From Paracoccaceae bacterium (GTDB lineage Bacteria > Pseudomonadota > Alphaproteobacteria > Rhodobacterales > Rhodobacteraceae): a stretch of DNA of 64,000 nucleotides. The stretch is taken from the NCBI GenBank assembly GCA_027013095.1, contig JALUYI010000018.1, forward strand, positions 62,001 through 126,000. Reading direction: 5' to 3'. Positions 48,017 through 56,908 of this stretch are shown piece after piece; position 1 is the first letter of the stretch; each line of letters begins with the position of its first letter. The translations under genes and the position numbers were made by a program. The notes beneath the pieces are model-generated. The model was not told where the DNA came from, ran no database searches, and saw only the letters and a program-made list of their open reading frames with translations.

Positions 48017-48114
48017 CTATAGCGTTTCGACAAAATATTAAACCGCCAAAACCGAGCCACGCTCTTGGGCTTTTGGCGATGCGTATGTCTCGACCATTTG
48101 TCGAAACGCTCTAT
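48017..48114. repeat. 98-bp nested inverted repeat (MITE-like)
   Basis: Outer arms AGCGTTTCGACAAA (48021-48034) and TTTGTCGAAACGCT (48097-48110) are perfect 14-bp inverted repeats, and inner arms CGCCAAAA (48044) and TTTTGGCG (48071) are nested within. The ends read CTATAG and CTCTATGG. It lies in a 247-bp gene-free gap. Size and terminal repeats resemble a miniature transposable element, but a structured RNA is possible. Confidence 0.55.
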
Positions 48115-48231
48115 GGTGCAGATATGTGTATGTCCAGCAGGAAAACCAGACATTAAGACGCGCCAAACCTTTTCAACGGGGGTATTTTCGGTTTAATCAG
48201 GGGCAATGTTCTAACCGGAGACGCTCGAACC

Positions 48232-48693
48232 ATGACCAGAGTCCTCAGCACGCTCATCCTCCTCAGCTTTCTTGCGTCCTGCGGCTCGCTGGGGCGCTCG
48301 CGGTTGAACCCGGCGAACTGGTTCGGCAAGAGCAAGTCGCGCGCCGTCGTTCAACTCGACAAGACCCGCGTCAAGGACACGACGCCGCTGGTTGACACGG
48401 TCCTGAGCCTGAGGGTGGATCGTGCCCCGGGCGGTGCCATCATTCACGCCATGGGCCTGCCGCCAACGCAGGGATACTGGAATGCCAAGCTCAAACCCGA
48501 GAACGGCGAAAAGCCGCAAAATGGCATGCTGAGCTATACGTTCCGCCTGCTGCCGCCGGACAGCGCCGCACCGCAGGGGACCAAGCGGTCGCGCGAAGTT
48601 CTGGTGGGGCGGTTCATCTCCAGCCAGAAACTGGCCGGGGTGCGCCGGATCCGGGTGATCGGTGTGCGCAACCGGCGAACGGTGCGCCGTTAG
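48232..48693 (+). CDS. Conserved lipoprotein
   Basis: A 153-aa predicted lipoprotein: a short signal (MTRVLSTLILLSFLASCG) ends in the lipobox LASC, with Cys17 as the lipidated residue. The next residue is Gly, so no inner-membrane retention signal is obvious. The rest is a beta-rich, basic domain of about 120 residues that I do not recognise (GYWNAKLKPEN, REVLVGRFISSQKL). ATG 48232 has CCGGAGACG upstream. Confidence 0.72.
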   Translation: MTRVLSTLILLSFLASCGSLGRSRLNPANWFGKSKSRAVVQLDKTRVKDTTPLVDTVLSLRVDRAPGGAIIHAMGLPPTQGYWNAKLKPENGEKPQNGMLSYTFRLLPPDSAAPQGTKRSREVLVGRFISSQKLAGVRRIRVIGVRNRRTVRR

Positions 48694-48723
48694 CGCCCGA
48701 CCCCGGCCGTCAGGACCGATGCC

Positions 48724-49743
48724 TTAGAGCGACTCTCCCGCCGAGACCGTGGGGGTGAGCGCGATCACCTTTGGCGCCTTGTCCCCCGTGCCGTGGACAG
48801 CGCCATCCCGGATCATCGCCGCCGCCTTTTGCCCGATGGCAAAGCGGTGGGAATCCGTTGTTGCCAGTCGCAGCGGCAACCCGGCAAGCAAGTCCAGATT
48901 GTTGAACCCGGCCAGAGCCAGATCTTGCGGCACCGACAACCCGGCGCTGAGGCAGTGCATCAGCCCGCCAGCGCACATCGTGTCGCTGGAATAATAAATA
49001 CAGTCGATCTCGGGGCTGCGTGCTAGAAGGGCCCCGGTCAGCTCGCGCCCTTTGGCCAAGGTCGAGCCGCCGGTGTATTGCTGTCGATCAACCAGCGCCA
49101 GACCGGCCTCGGCCAGCACCGCCTCAAACCCCTGACAGCGTTTGCGGGCGCGAAAATCCTGCGGCATTTTGGTGCCGATGAACCCGATATTCCGATAGCC
49201 ACGGGACAGGATCTCGGTGGCCATCATGCGCCCGGCCAGATCGTGCGAGATGCCAACACAGCGATCGACGGGGGTGCCATCCACATCCATCACCTCGACC
49301 ACCGGGATGTTGGCGTTTGCCAGCATCCGACGCGAGGCATCACTGTGTTCCAGACCCGCGACGATCAGCCCTGCAGGGCGCCAAGACAGCATGTCCCTGA
49401 TGACCGTTTCCTCGCGCTCCAGATCATATCCGCTCACCCCCACGACGGGCTGCAGTGGGGTTTTGCCGAGGGTCTCGGTAATGCCCGCCAGAACCTCGGG
49501 GAAAACCGTGCTGGATAGGGACGGGAACACCACCCCAACCAGATTGACATGACGCGAGGCCAGCGCCCCGGCGATGCGGTTGGGAACATAGCCCAGTTGC
49601 CCCGCGGCGGCGTGGACTCGTGCGCGTGTTGCATCGGAAACATCGCCCCCGCCGCGCAGGGCGCGTGAGGCGGTCATCTGGCTGACCCCGGCAGCGGCAG
49701 CAACAGTGCGCAAGGTTGGCTTTGGCGGGCGATCTTTGTTCAT
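48724..49743 (-). CDS. LacI-family transcriptional regulator
   Basis: A 339-aa repressor: N-terminal helix-turn-helix (TVAAAAGVSQMTASRALRG), hinge helix, and sugar-binding core with SRALRG, GVSGYDLEREE and NNLDLLAGLPL. The family senses sugars or sugar acids, and GntR of E. coli is the closest type by context, since the divergent cluster is Entner-Doudoroff. A 28-bp operator lies in the shared 147-bp gap. The effector is probably gluconate or a phosphorylated derivative, by inference. Confidence 0.85.
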   Translation of the reverse strand: MNKDRPPKPTLRTVAAAAGVSQMTASRALRGGGDVSDATRARVHAAAGQLGYVPNRIAGALASRHVNLVGVVFPSLSSTVFPEVLAGITETLGKTPLQPVVGVSGYDLEREETVIRDMLSWRPAGLIVAGLEHSDASRRMLANANIPVVEVMDVDGTPVDRCVGISHDLAGRMMATEILSRGYRNIGFIGTKMPQDFRARKRCQGFEAVLAEAGLALVDRQQYTGGSTLAKGRELTGALLARSPEIDCIYYSSDTMCAGGLMHCLSAGLSVPQDLALAGFNNLDLLAGLPLRLATTDSHRFAIGQKAAAMIRDGAVHGTGDKAPKVIALTPTVSAGESL

Positions 49744-49830
49744 CTCGGTTCCCTGACGTCTGGGCTCTGCTTAGCAGTTGGGCGCTGCGATGTCAGCATC
49801 TGCCCCTTGCGCGCGCCGATATGGACCGTT

Positions 49831-49858
49831 ATGTTAGCGATAACGGTAACGCTAACAT
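49831..49858. promoter_or_regulatory. LacI-type operator of the Entner-Doudoroff cluster
   Basis: ATGTTAGCG and CGCTAACAT form a perfect nine-base inverted repeat ten bases apart; in between is TAACGGTAA. The halves contain GTTAGCGATAAC, a LacI-family half-palindrome like that of GntR. It is located 33 bp before the gap start and 88 bp before the regulator start, so it could control both directions. Confidence 0.75.
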
Positions 49859-49890
49859 ACGCTGAAAACAAGCCCGAACAGGAGGGAAGC

Positions 49891-50973
49891 ATGACAACGA
49901 CAGTTGCAATCAACGGTTTTGGCCGCATCGGCCGGATGGTTCTGCGCGCCATGATCGAGCGCGACGTCACCGACCTTCGTGTAACCCGAATCAACGACCT
50001 GGCCCCGGCTGAAACCTTGGCTAATCTTTTGAAATATGACAGTGTTCACGGCAGGTTGCGGGCCGATGTTGATGTGAATGGAAATGTGATCACAGTCAAT
50101 GGAAATCCCATCGAGGTCAGCGCCGAGCACCAGCCCGGAGCCTTGCCTTGGCAGGATATCGACATGGTGTTTGAATGCACCGGCCGCTTCAAGTCGCGCG
50201 ATCAGGCGGCCGCTCATCTGGGCGCCGGGGCAAAACGGGTGCTGATCTCGGCGCCCGGCAAGGACGTGGACAGAACCGTGGTTTACGGCGTCAATCACAC
50301 AGATTTGACCGCGCAGGACGTGATTGTCTCGAACGCCTCATGCACCACCAATTGTCTGGCCCCGCTGGCGCTGGTTCTGGATCGGGAATGCGGCATCAAA
50401 TCGGGCTATATGACCACGGTTCACGCCTTCACCGGCGATCAGCCGACCCATGACCGGGATCACGCTGATCCCTATCGCGCCCGCGCCGCCAGCCTGTCCA
50501 TGGTGCCGACAACGACCGGCGCGGCCAAGGCGATTTCCCTTGTATTGCCGCAGCTCGAGGGGCGCCTGGAGGGCTCGGCCATTCGGGTTCCAACCCCAAA
50601 TGTCTCGCTGGTCGATCTGTCTTTTATCCCCCAGCGCAAGACCAGCGTTGCAGCCATCAATGCCGCCGTGCGCGCCGCAGCCGAGGGGCCTTTGAAGGGG
50701 ATCTTGTCCTATGAATCCGACCCGATGGTCTCGATCGATTTCAATCACGATTCCCATTCCTCCTGCTTTGCCCCGGCCCAGACCACGGTGACGCCGGGCG
50801 GTCTGGTGCGGGTGCTCAGCTGGTATGACAACGAGTGGGGGTTTTCGAACCGCATGATCGACACGGCGCGGGTGATGGCGGCGTTTTTGGATAGGCAAGG
50901 CGGCAAGAGTGGTGCTATGGATGACGCCACCGAGGCCGTGGCGGCGCTGCCCGAAGGGATCGCCGCGCAATAG
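49891..50973 (+). CDS. gap: Glyceraldehyde-3-phosphate dehydrogenase
   Basis: A 360-aa GAPDH. NAD-binding signature INGFGRIGR, the catalytic Cys151 in SNASCTTNCLAP and WYDNEWGFSNRM are conserved, and Asp36 after Asn35 indicates NAD preference. The tail of about 20 residues (AMDDATEAV) is longer than usual. It heads the gap-zwf-pgl-edd-eda row behind the LacI operator. GGAGGG precedes ATG 49891. TGTGATCACA occurs at 50085. Confidence 0.94.
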   Translation: MTTTVAINGFGRIGRMVLRAMIERDVTDLRVTRINDLAPAETLANLLKYDSVHGRLRADVDVNGNVITVNGNPIEVSAEHQPGALPWQDIDMVFECTGRFKSRDQAAAHLGAGAKRVLISAPGKDVDRTVVYGVNHTDLTAQDVIVSNASCTTNCLAPLALVLDRECGIKSGYMTTVHAFTGDQPTHDRDHADPYRARAASLSMVPTTTGAAKAISLVLPQLEGRLEGSAIRVPTPNVSLVDLSFIPQRKTSVAAINAAVRAAAEGPLKGILSYESDPMVSIDFNHDSHSSCFAPAQTTVTPGGLVRVLSWYDNEWGFSNRMIDTARVMAAFLDRQGGKSGAMDDATEAVAALPEGIAAQ

Positions 50974-51047
50974 CGCCCGGCGCGCGACACGTTGCGCAAT
51001 AAAGTGCCGCGCATTAAAATGTGCACTCTTCTTGTCGGGAAAAGCTG

Positions 51048-52493
51048 ATGGCCTCACGTGTAATCCCTGTTTCGCCCTTTGATCTGGTCTTGTTCGGGGC
51101 AACGGGGGACCTAGCGCGGCGGAAAATTCTGCCGGGCCTGTTTCACCGCTTTGAAGCTGGGCAGATCCCCGCGGGATGCCGGATCATCGGCGCCGCCCGG
51201 CGCGAGATGGACGTTGCGGGATTCCAGACCTTTGTGACCTCGGTTCTGGCCGAGTTTGCCCCGCGCGCGCGCGGCAAGGATTTGCAACAGTTTCTGACCA
51301 TGCTGGATTATGTCAGCGTCGATGCGCGTGGCGATCGCGGTTGGGACATCCTGCCGGGTAAGCTGCGCGCGGATGTGGTTCGGGCCTTTTACCTATCCGT
51401 CGGCCCGGCCCTGTTTGCCGAGATCGCCACCCGGCTGAGCCGCGCGGGCGTTGTCACCCCGAACAGCCGCATCGTGGTCGAGAAACCCTTTGGCCGGGAT
51501 TTTGACAGCGCCCGGGCCCTGAATCGCGAATTGCGCCAGTGCTTTGCCGAAGGGCAGATCTACCGGATTGACCATTACCTCGGCAAGGAGACGGTCCAGA
51601 ATGTGATGGCCCTGCGCTTTGCCAATGCCCTGTTTGAACCGCTCTGGAACTGCCAGCATATCGACCATGTGCAGATCACCGTCGCCGAGAGCCTCGGGGT
51701 CGAGGGGCGCGGCGCCTATTACGACCACGCGGGCGCGGCGCGGGACATGTTCCAGAACCATCTGATGCAGCTTTTGTGCCTGACAGCGATGGAGCCGCCC
51801 TCGCGGTTTGAACCGAATGCGGTGCGCGACGAAAAACTGAAAGTGATCCGGGCGCTTGATCCGGTGCCCCAGAGCGATATCGTGCGCGGGCAATATCGCG
51901 CCGGGGTGGATAGCGGCAGCTACCTGCAGGACACCGGCAATCCCGACAGCCTGACCGAAAGCTTCGTTGCCATGAAACTGCAGGTTTCGAACTGGCGTTG
52001 GGCCGGCACGCCGTTCTATCTGCGCACTGGAAAACGGCTGCGGGCGCGCTTGAGCGAGATCGCGATCATTTTCCGCGACCCACCCCATGCCATTTTCCCG
52101 CAGATGGATAACCGGCGCGGCAATGCCCTGATCATCAAGCTGCAGCCCGACGAGGGGATCACCCTGCGCATGACCATCAAAGAGCCGGGACCGGGCGGCA
52201 TGCGCCTGACCGAGGCGCCGCTGGATATGACATTTGCCGAGGCTCTGGGGGCCGAAATCAAGGTGCCGGATGCCTATGAACGTCTGGTCATGGACGTGAT
52301 CCGTGGCGATCAGACCCTGTTTATGCGCGGCGACGAGGTCGAGGCCGCATGGGAATGGATCGACCCGATGATCCGGGCGTGGGAAGAATCCGAAAGCCGC
52401 CCGGCGCCTTATGATTCCGGCGGCTCGGGTCCTGAGGATGCGCTGATGCTGATGCATCGCGACGGTCGCCGCTGGCGCGAGATCGAGGCCTGA
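51048..52493 (+). CDS. zwf: Glucose-6-phosphate 1-dehydrogenase
   Basis: A 481-aa enzyme that oxidises glucose-6-phosphate to 6-phosphogluconolactone, making NADPH. The GATGDLARRKILPGL motif and the active site RIDHYLGKETVQN are clear. ATG 51048 follows GGGAAAAG. pgl starts six bases after the stop. Confidence 0.96.
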   Translation: MASRVIPVSPFDLVLFGATGDLARRKILPGLFHRFEAGQIPAGCRIIGAARREMDVAGFQTFVTSVLAEFAPRARGKDLQQFLTMLDYVSVDARGDRGWDILPGKLRADVVRAFYLSVGPALFAEIATRLSRAGVVTPNSRIVVEKPFGRDFDSARALNRELRQCFAEGQIYRIDHYLGKETVQNVMALRFANALFEPLWNCQHIDHVQITVAESLGVEGRGAYYDHAGAARDMFQNHLMQLLCLTAMEPPSRFEPNAVRDEKLKVIRALDPVPQSDIVRGQYRAGVDSGSYLQDTGNPDSLTESFVAMKLQVSNWRWAGTPFYLRTGKRLRARLSEIAIIFRDPPHAIFPQMDNRRGNALIIKLQPDEGITLRMTIKEPGPGGMRLTEAPLDMTFAEALGAEIKVPDAYERLVMDVIRGDQTLFMRGDEVEAAWEWIDPMIRAWEESESRPAPYDSGGSGPEDALMLMHRDGRRWREIEA

Positions 52494-52498
52494 GGGCG

Positions 52499-53170
52499 GT
52501 GCTGGTCCGTTATCCCTCCTGTGCAAAACAGGCCGAGGCTGTGGCGGCGCTGGTCGCCGGGCAGTTGGCGGCCGCGTTACAGGATCGGGGCCGGGCGCGC
52601 CTTGCGGTTCCGGGAGGCCAGACCCCCGGCGCCTTTCTGAAGATATTGTCAGGGGCCAATATCGCGTGGGAAAATATTGATATTATTACGACAGATGAAC
52701 GACTTGTAAGCGAAAGTTCATCTAGATCGAATGCTGGAATGCTGCGCCGAACCCTGCTGAAGGGCGCCGCCGGGAGGGCGCGCTTCCTGTCCTTTGCTGC
52801 GGCTAAGCCCAAGCAGATAGGCCCGCGACTGAGCGCTCTTTTACCGCTTGATGTTTGCGTTCTGGGCATGGGGGCGGACGGGCATATAGCCAGCCTCTTT
52901 CCCAAGGCCACGCAGTTATTGAGCGCGCTTGCACCCGACTGCGCCGCCCCGTTGATGGCACTCGACGCCCCCGGCGCCCCTGAGCCCCGTCTCAGCCTGA
53001 CGGCACCGGTTATTCTGGGGGCGCGCCACTTGCATCTGCTGCTGGCGGGGCGGGAAAAAATGACCGCGCTGACCCGTGCCCAAAAACCCGGATCCGTGGC
53101 CGACGCCCCGGTCCGCCTTGTTCTAAAAGCGCCTCAGGGCGTTTCAATCCATTATACCGACGGGGGCTGA
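52499..53170 (+). CDS. pgl: 6-Phosphogluconolactonase
   Basis: A 223-aa lactonase of the NagB/Pgl fold: LAVPGGQTPGAFL, IITTDERLV, and VLGMGADGHIASLFP. It hydrolyses 6-phosphogluconolactone between Zwf and Edd. The start is GTG 52499, six bases after zwf; edd follows three bases after its stop. The stretch TTGATATTATTACGACAG around 52676 is AT-rich relative to the rest. Confidence 0.9.
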   Translation: MLVRYPSCAKQAEAVAALVAGQLAAALQDRGRARLAVPGGQTPGAFLKILSGANIAWENIDIITTDERLVSESSSRSNAGMLRRTLLKGAAGRARFLSFAAAKPKQIGPRLSALLPLDVCVLGMGADGHIASLFPKATQLLSALAPDCAAPLMALDAPGAPEPRLSLTAPVILGARHLHLLLAGREKMTALTRAQKPGSVADAPVRLVLKAPQGVSIHYTDGG

Positions 53171-53173
53171 CTG

Positions 53174-54973
53174 ATGCTGAACTCTACGATTTCCGCCGTG
53201 ACCACGCGGATCATAGCCCGCAGCAAGGACAGCCGCGCGGCCTATCTGGCGCGGATCGGGGAGGCCCGCGATCAGGGTCCGTCGCGCCGCCATCTGGCCT
53301 GTTCTGCGCAGGCCCACGCCTATGCCGCAGCCGCCGAGGATCAAAGCGCGCTGGCCGACGGGCAGGGGGGTAATATCGGTATCATCACCGCCTATAATGA
53401 TATGCTGAGCGCCCATCAGCCGTTTCAGGACTTTCCCGAAATTATCCGCGCCGCGGCCCGGGCGGCTGGCGGCACGGCGCAGGTGGCGGGTGCGGTGCCG
53501 GCGATGTGTGACGGGATTACCCAAGGCAGCGATTCAATGGAGCTCAGCCTGTTTTCGCGTGACGTCATCGCCATGAGCACCGGGATCGGGCTCAGCCACA
53601 ATGTCTTTGATGCGGCGGTCTTTCTGGGGGTCTGCGACAAGATCGTACCCGGTCTGGTCATTGGTGCGCAGGCTTTTGGACACCTGCCGGCGGTGTTTCT
53701 GCCTGCTGGTCCGATGACAAGCGGCCTTGGCAACGACGAAAAGGCGCGCGTGCGTCAGGAATTTGCCGAGGGTAAGGTCGATCGCCGCGCCCTGATGCAG
53801 GCCGAGATGGCCGCCTATCACGGCCCCGGCACCTGCACGTTCTATGGCACCGCCAACACCAACCAGATGCTGATGGAGATTATGGGCCTGCATCTGCCGG
53901 GCGCCAGCTTTGTCACCCCCGGCACCGCTCTGCGCAAGGCCCTGACCGAAAAGGGAGCCGCCCGCGCGCTGGAGATGAGCGCTCTTGGCCCCGACTATAC
54001 TCCGCTGGCCGATATTCTGGACGCCCGCGCCTTTGTGAACGGCATCGTCGGGCTGAATGCGACCGGCGGCTCGACCAATCTTTTGATCCATCTCGTCGCT
54101 ATGGCCCGGGCCGGCGGGATTTTGCTGGACTGGCAGGATTTTTCCGATATTTCCGCCGTCACGCCGCTGTTGGCGCGGATTTATCCGAACGGTCTGGCGG
54201 ATGTGAACCATTTTCACGCCGCTGGCGGCATGGGCTTTTTGATCGGGGCGCTGCTGGATGCGGGGCTGTTGCACGAAGATGTCAAGACCGTGGCAGGCCG
54301 GGGCCTTGACTCCTATCGCCAAGAGCCGGTCCTGCAAGATGGCACCCTGATCTGGCGCGAGGGCGCGAACGACAGCCTGAACACCGCGATTCTGCGGCCG
54401 TCGGATGAACCGTTTCAGGCCAGCGGAGGGCTCAAGCGCCTCAGTGGAAATCTTGGCAACGCAGTGATGAAAGTTTCGGCGGTGGCCCCGAAATACCACG
54501 TCACCGAGGCCCCGGCGCGGGTGTTTGACGATCAGAACGCGGTCAAGGCGGCGTTTCAGGCCGGCACGCTGCAGGGCGACATGGTGGTGGTCGTGCGCTT
54601 TCAGGGGCCGCGGGCCAATGGCATGCCCGAGCTTCACAGCCTGACGCCGATCCTGTCCATCCTGCAGGGGCGCGGACAGCGGGTCGCACTGGTCACCGAC
54701 GGGCGCATGTCCGGGGCCAGCGGCAAGGTTCCCAGCGCCATTCATCTCAGCCCCGAGGCGCTGGATGGCGGGATGATCGCGCGGGTGCAGGATGGGGACG
54801 TGATCCGCGTCGATGCCACGACCGGGAGGTTGGACGTCCTTGACCCCAAGGTGTTGGCGCGCCCGCCGCAGCAGCCGGATCTGTCGGCCCATGACAGCGG
54901 CATGGGGCGCGAATTGTTCAAAACCATGCGCGCCGCTGTCGGCTCGGCCGAAACCGGCGCCAGTACTTTGTGA
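53174..54973 (+). CDS. edd: Phosphogluconate dehydratase
   Basis: A 599-aa iron-sulfur dehydratase of the Entner-Doudoroff pathway. Cluster-binding cysteines are in [10 protein letters not shown] and [25 protein letters not shown] and [22 protein letters not shown] follow. It makes KDPG from 6-phosphogluconate. It lies between pgl and eda, three and seven bases apart. Confidence 0.96.
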   Translation: MLNSTISAVTTRIIARSKDSRAAYLARIGEARDQGPSRRHLACSAQAHAYAAAAEDQSALADGQGGNIGIITAYNDMLSAHQPFQDFPEIIRAAARAAGGTAQVAGAVPAMCDGITQGSDSMELSLFSRDVIAMSTGIGLSHNVFDAAVFLGVCDKIVPGLVIGAQAFGHLPAVFLPAGPMTSGLGNDEKARVRQEFAEGKVDRRALMQAEMAAYHGPGTCTFYGTANTNQMLMEIMGLHLPGASFVTPGTALRKALTEKGAARALEMSALGPDYTPLADILDARAFVNGIVGLNATGGSTNLLIHLVAMARAGGILLDWQDFSDISAVTPLLARIYPNGLADVNHFHAAGGMGFLIGALLDAGLLHEDVKTVAGRGLDSYRQEPVLQDGTLIWREGANDSLNTAILRPSDEPFQASGGLKRLSGNLGNAVMKVSAVAPKYHVTEAPARVFDDQNAVKAAFQAGTLQGDMVVVVRFQGPRANGMPELHSLTPILSILQGRGQRVALVTDGRMSGASGKVPSAIHLSPEALDGGMIARVQDGDVIRVDATTGRLDVLDPKVLARPPQQPDLSAHDSGMGRELFKTMRAAVGSAETGASTL

Positions 54974-54980
54974 GGTCGCG

Positions 54981-55631
54981 ATGACACCTGAAACAGCCAG
55001 CAGGTTCTGCCGTGAAATTTGCACCCGCGCGCCGGTTTTGCCGGTTCTGACGGTGCCGGATGTCCGTCTGGCCCGGCCGCTGGCCAAGGCCTTGATCGTC
55101 GGTGGTTTGCCTGCGCTCGAAGTTACGCTCCGCACGCCCGCGGCACTGGAGGTAATCCGTGAAATGGCCGATGTTCCCGGCGGCGTGGTCGGGGCTGGTA
55201 CTCTTCTGAGCGCGGCGGATATTCGTGCGGCCCGGGACGCGGGGGCGCAGTTCGGGGTTTCTCCCGGGGCAACCGGGGCGCTGCTTGACGCCGCCGAGGA
55301 CATCGGGTTGCCGATATTGCCCGGTGCGGCCAGCGCAAGCGAGGCGATGGCCCTGTTGGCGCGAGGCTATGACATGTTGAAATTCTTTCCCGCTGCCGCT
55401 GCCGGGGGCGTTAATTTCCTGAAATCCCTGTCCGGCCCGCTGCCCCAAATCGGCTTTTGCCCCACAGGTGGGGTGAACCCGACGAACGCCGGGACTTATC
55501 TGGCCTTGACCAATGTCCTCTGCGTTGGCGGCAGTTGGGTTGCGCCGCCGGATCTGTTGGCCAACGAGGATTGGGCCGCCATCACCGCGCGGGCCAAGGA
55601 CGCTGCGGCATTGAACACCCGGGCGCTCTGA
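54981..55631 (+). CDS. eda: KDPG/KHG aldolase
   Basis: A 216-aa aldolase: VLPVLTVPDVRLA, GGLPALEVTLRTPAALE, AGTLLSAADIRAA, and the Schiff-base lysine in DMLKFFPAAAAGG. It splits KDPG into pyruvate and glyceraldehyde-3-phosphate, which the gap product can take on. It ends the operon; a PAP2 gene is convergent. Confidence 0.95.
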   Translation: MTPETASRFCREICTRAPVLPVLTVPDVRLARPLAKALIVGGLPALEVTLRTPAALEVIREMADVPGGVVGAGTLLSAADIRAARDAGAQFGVSPGATGALLDAAEDIGLPILPGAASASEAMALLARGYDMLKFFPAAAAGGVNFLKSLSGPLPQIGFCPTGGVNPTNAGTYLALTNVLCVGGSWVAPPDLLANEDWAAITARAKDAAALNTRAL

Positions 55632-55646
55632 GGTTTGCGCCCGGCA

Positions 55647-56264
55647 TCAGTCCTGACGGGGGAACAGGCCTTGGGGCAGGTGCAGCAGTTCCAGAATTCC
55701 GCCGTAAACCCTGAAAGCAAGCGGGTAGAGATGCGCCGCAAGCCAGCCCGACCCGCTCCGCAATATCCCGGCGCTGACGATGGCCACGATGAACGAGCCG
55801 GCCATATCGCGGGGGAAATGAACGCCCAGATAAATCCGGCTCCAGGCAATTCCCAGCGCCAGCAGCAGCGCCAGCGCCCCCCAGCCGCGGCAACTGCGGT
55901 GAAACAGCAGTGAAAAAGCAAAGGTAAAGGCGAAGGTGCCGTGATCGCTGGGAAACGAGTTGTCAGGAGCATGGGCCAGAAACTGATGGCCCAGACCGGC
56001 GGCAAAGGGGCGCGGGCTGTAGCCCAGAAGATGCGCCAGAACGCTATTCAGCGCCAGCCCCAGAACGATCGCCAGAAGCGTGTCCAGCAGGGCCACGCGC
56101 ATGGCGCGCGCACCGCGAATCCAGCCCACCACCATGAACAGCATCAGCAGATAAAGCACCCATTTTGCCAGCAGCGTTGCAAACATAAGGGCAAAAGCCG
56201 AGGGCTCGGCAGGTGCGTTCAGCGCAAGAAATAGCGAATTATTAAGGTTTTCCATGATATCCAT
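55647..56264 (-). CDS. PAP2-family phosphatase (undecaprenyl-diphosphatase-like)
   Basis: A 205-aa polytopic protein with the three PAP2 motifs: a KxxxxxxRP-like YSPRPF near residue 83, the PSDH catalytic motif near 106 and SRIYLGVHFPRD near 142. BcrC-like proteins recycle undecaprenyl diphosphate. A later ATG at 56255 is an alternative start. Confidence 0.8.
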   Translation of the reverse strand: MDIMENLNNSLFLALNAPAEPSAFALMFATLLAKWVLYLLMLFMVVGWIRGARAMRVALLDTLLAIVLGLALNSVLAHLLGYSPRPFAAGLGHQFLAHAPDNSFPSDHGTFAFTFAFSLLFHRSCRGWGALALLLALGIAWSRIYLGVHFPRDMAGSFIVAIVSAGILRSGSGWLAAHLYPLAFRVYGGILELLHLPQGLFPRQD

Positions 56265-56384
56265 TTGTTGGCCAAGGGTTGATCGCGGCCATGATACCCG
56301 CCCGTGCCGGCGCTGTTAAGGGGCAATACCGCTTGGCGGCCCTGACCGGTCCCGGTCGGGGGCCCTCCGCTCGGGCGGCGCCCT

Positions 56385-56750
56385 TCAGCCGGTTGACCAG
56401 GCGCGGGGCTGGCGCATGCCGGCGATCTTGCAGGCCTGTTTGACATAGCCATAGGGGAACAGCTCGAACATCATTTTACGCGCGCCGGCCTTGTCGGTTC
56501 CGTGCTTTTTGGCCAGAAACTTCAACACAAATCGCGCATCCGCCGCGATCCCGTGCTCGTCGAGATATTCGCGCATGAAGGCAATTACCTGCCAGTGTTC
56601 ATCCGTCATCTCCAGCCCTTCAAGGTTGGCGCAATAGGCGGCAAAGCCCTCGTTCCAGTCGGCGGGGTCTGTCAGGTAACCTCCCTCGTCCACATGAAAA
56701 TGTCCGGTTGGCAAGTCGATATCAGAAATTTTATCAGGCAGTGTTCGCAT
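56385..56750 (-). CDS. DsrC/TusE-like protein lacking the C-terminal cysteine
   Basis: A 121-aa protein of the DsrC/TusE family: GHFHVDEGGYLTDPADWNE at the N terminus and LFPYGYVKQACKIAGM near the C terminus, which holds the internal cysteine (Cys107). The C-terminal arm ends AWSTG, so the penultimate cysteine that carries sulfur in DsrC and TusE is replaced. The other cysteine is Cys40. It is therefore probably a DsrC-like paralogue, perhaps regulatory, rather than a sulfur-relay protein. A perfect FNR box lies 53 bp upstream. Confidence 0.82.
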   Translation of the reverse strand: MRTLPDKISDIDLPTGHFHVDEGGYLTDPADWNEGFAAYCANLEGLEMTDEHWQVIAFMREYLDEHGIAADARFVLKFLAKKHGTDKAGARKMMFELFPYGYVKQACKIAGMRQPRAWSTG

Positions 56751-56802
56751 GATTTTGTCCCGTCGTAATCTGGATGATAGGATGACTGGTGCGATATTGC
56801 AC

Positions 56803-56816
56803 TTGATTTACATCAA
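56803..56816 (-). promoter_or_regulatory. Perfect FNR/FnrL box upstream of the DsrC-like gene
   Basis: TTGATTTACATCAA matches the FNR consensus TTGAT-N4-ATCAA exactly. It lies between the paaX stop and the DsrC-like start, so the DsrC-like gene is the only sensible target; its centre is about 60 bp upstream of the start codon. Confidence 0.8.
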
Positions 56817-56908
56817 TGCCAAGGCCCGATCCTGTCGCAGGTCGATTTTTTCGGATCCGCCAAAAAGTTCGCCCCGCAAAAGGGGGCACGGCAAGGCCAA
56901 CGCAGGGC

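Noticed and set aside
53534-55303. A 589-codon antisense open frame across edd and eda
   Set aside because: Both genes beneath it are unmistakable; the antisense product is low-complexity and without family motifs.
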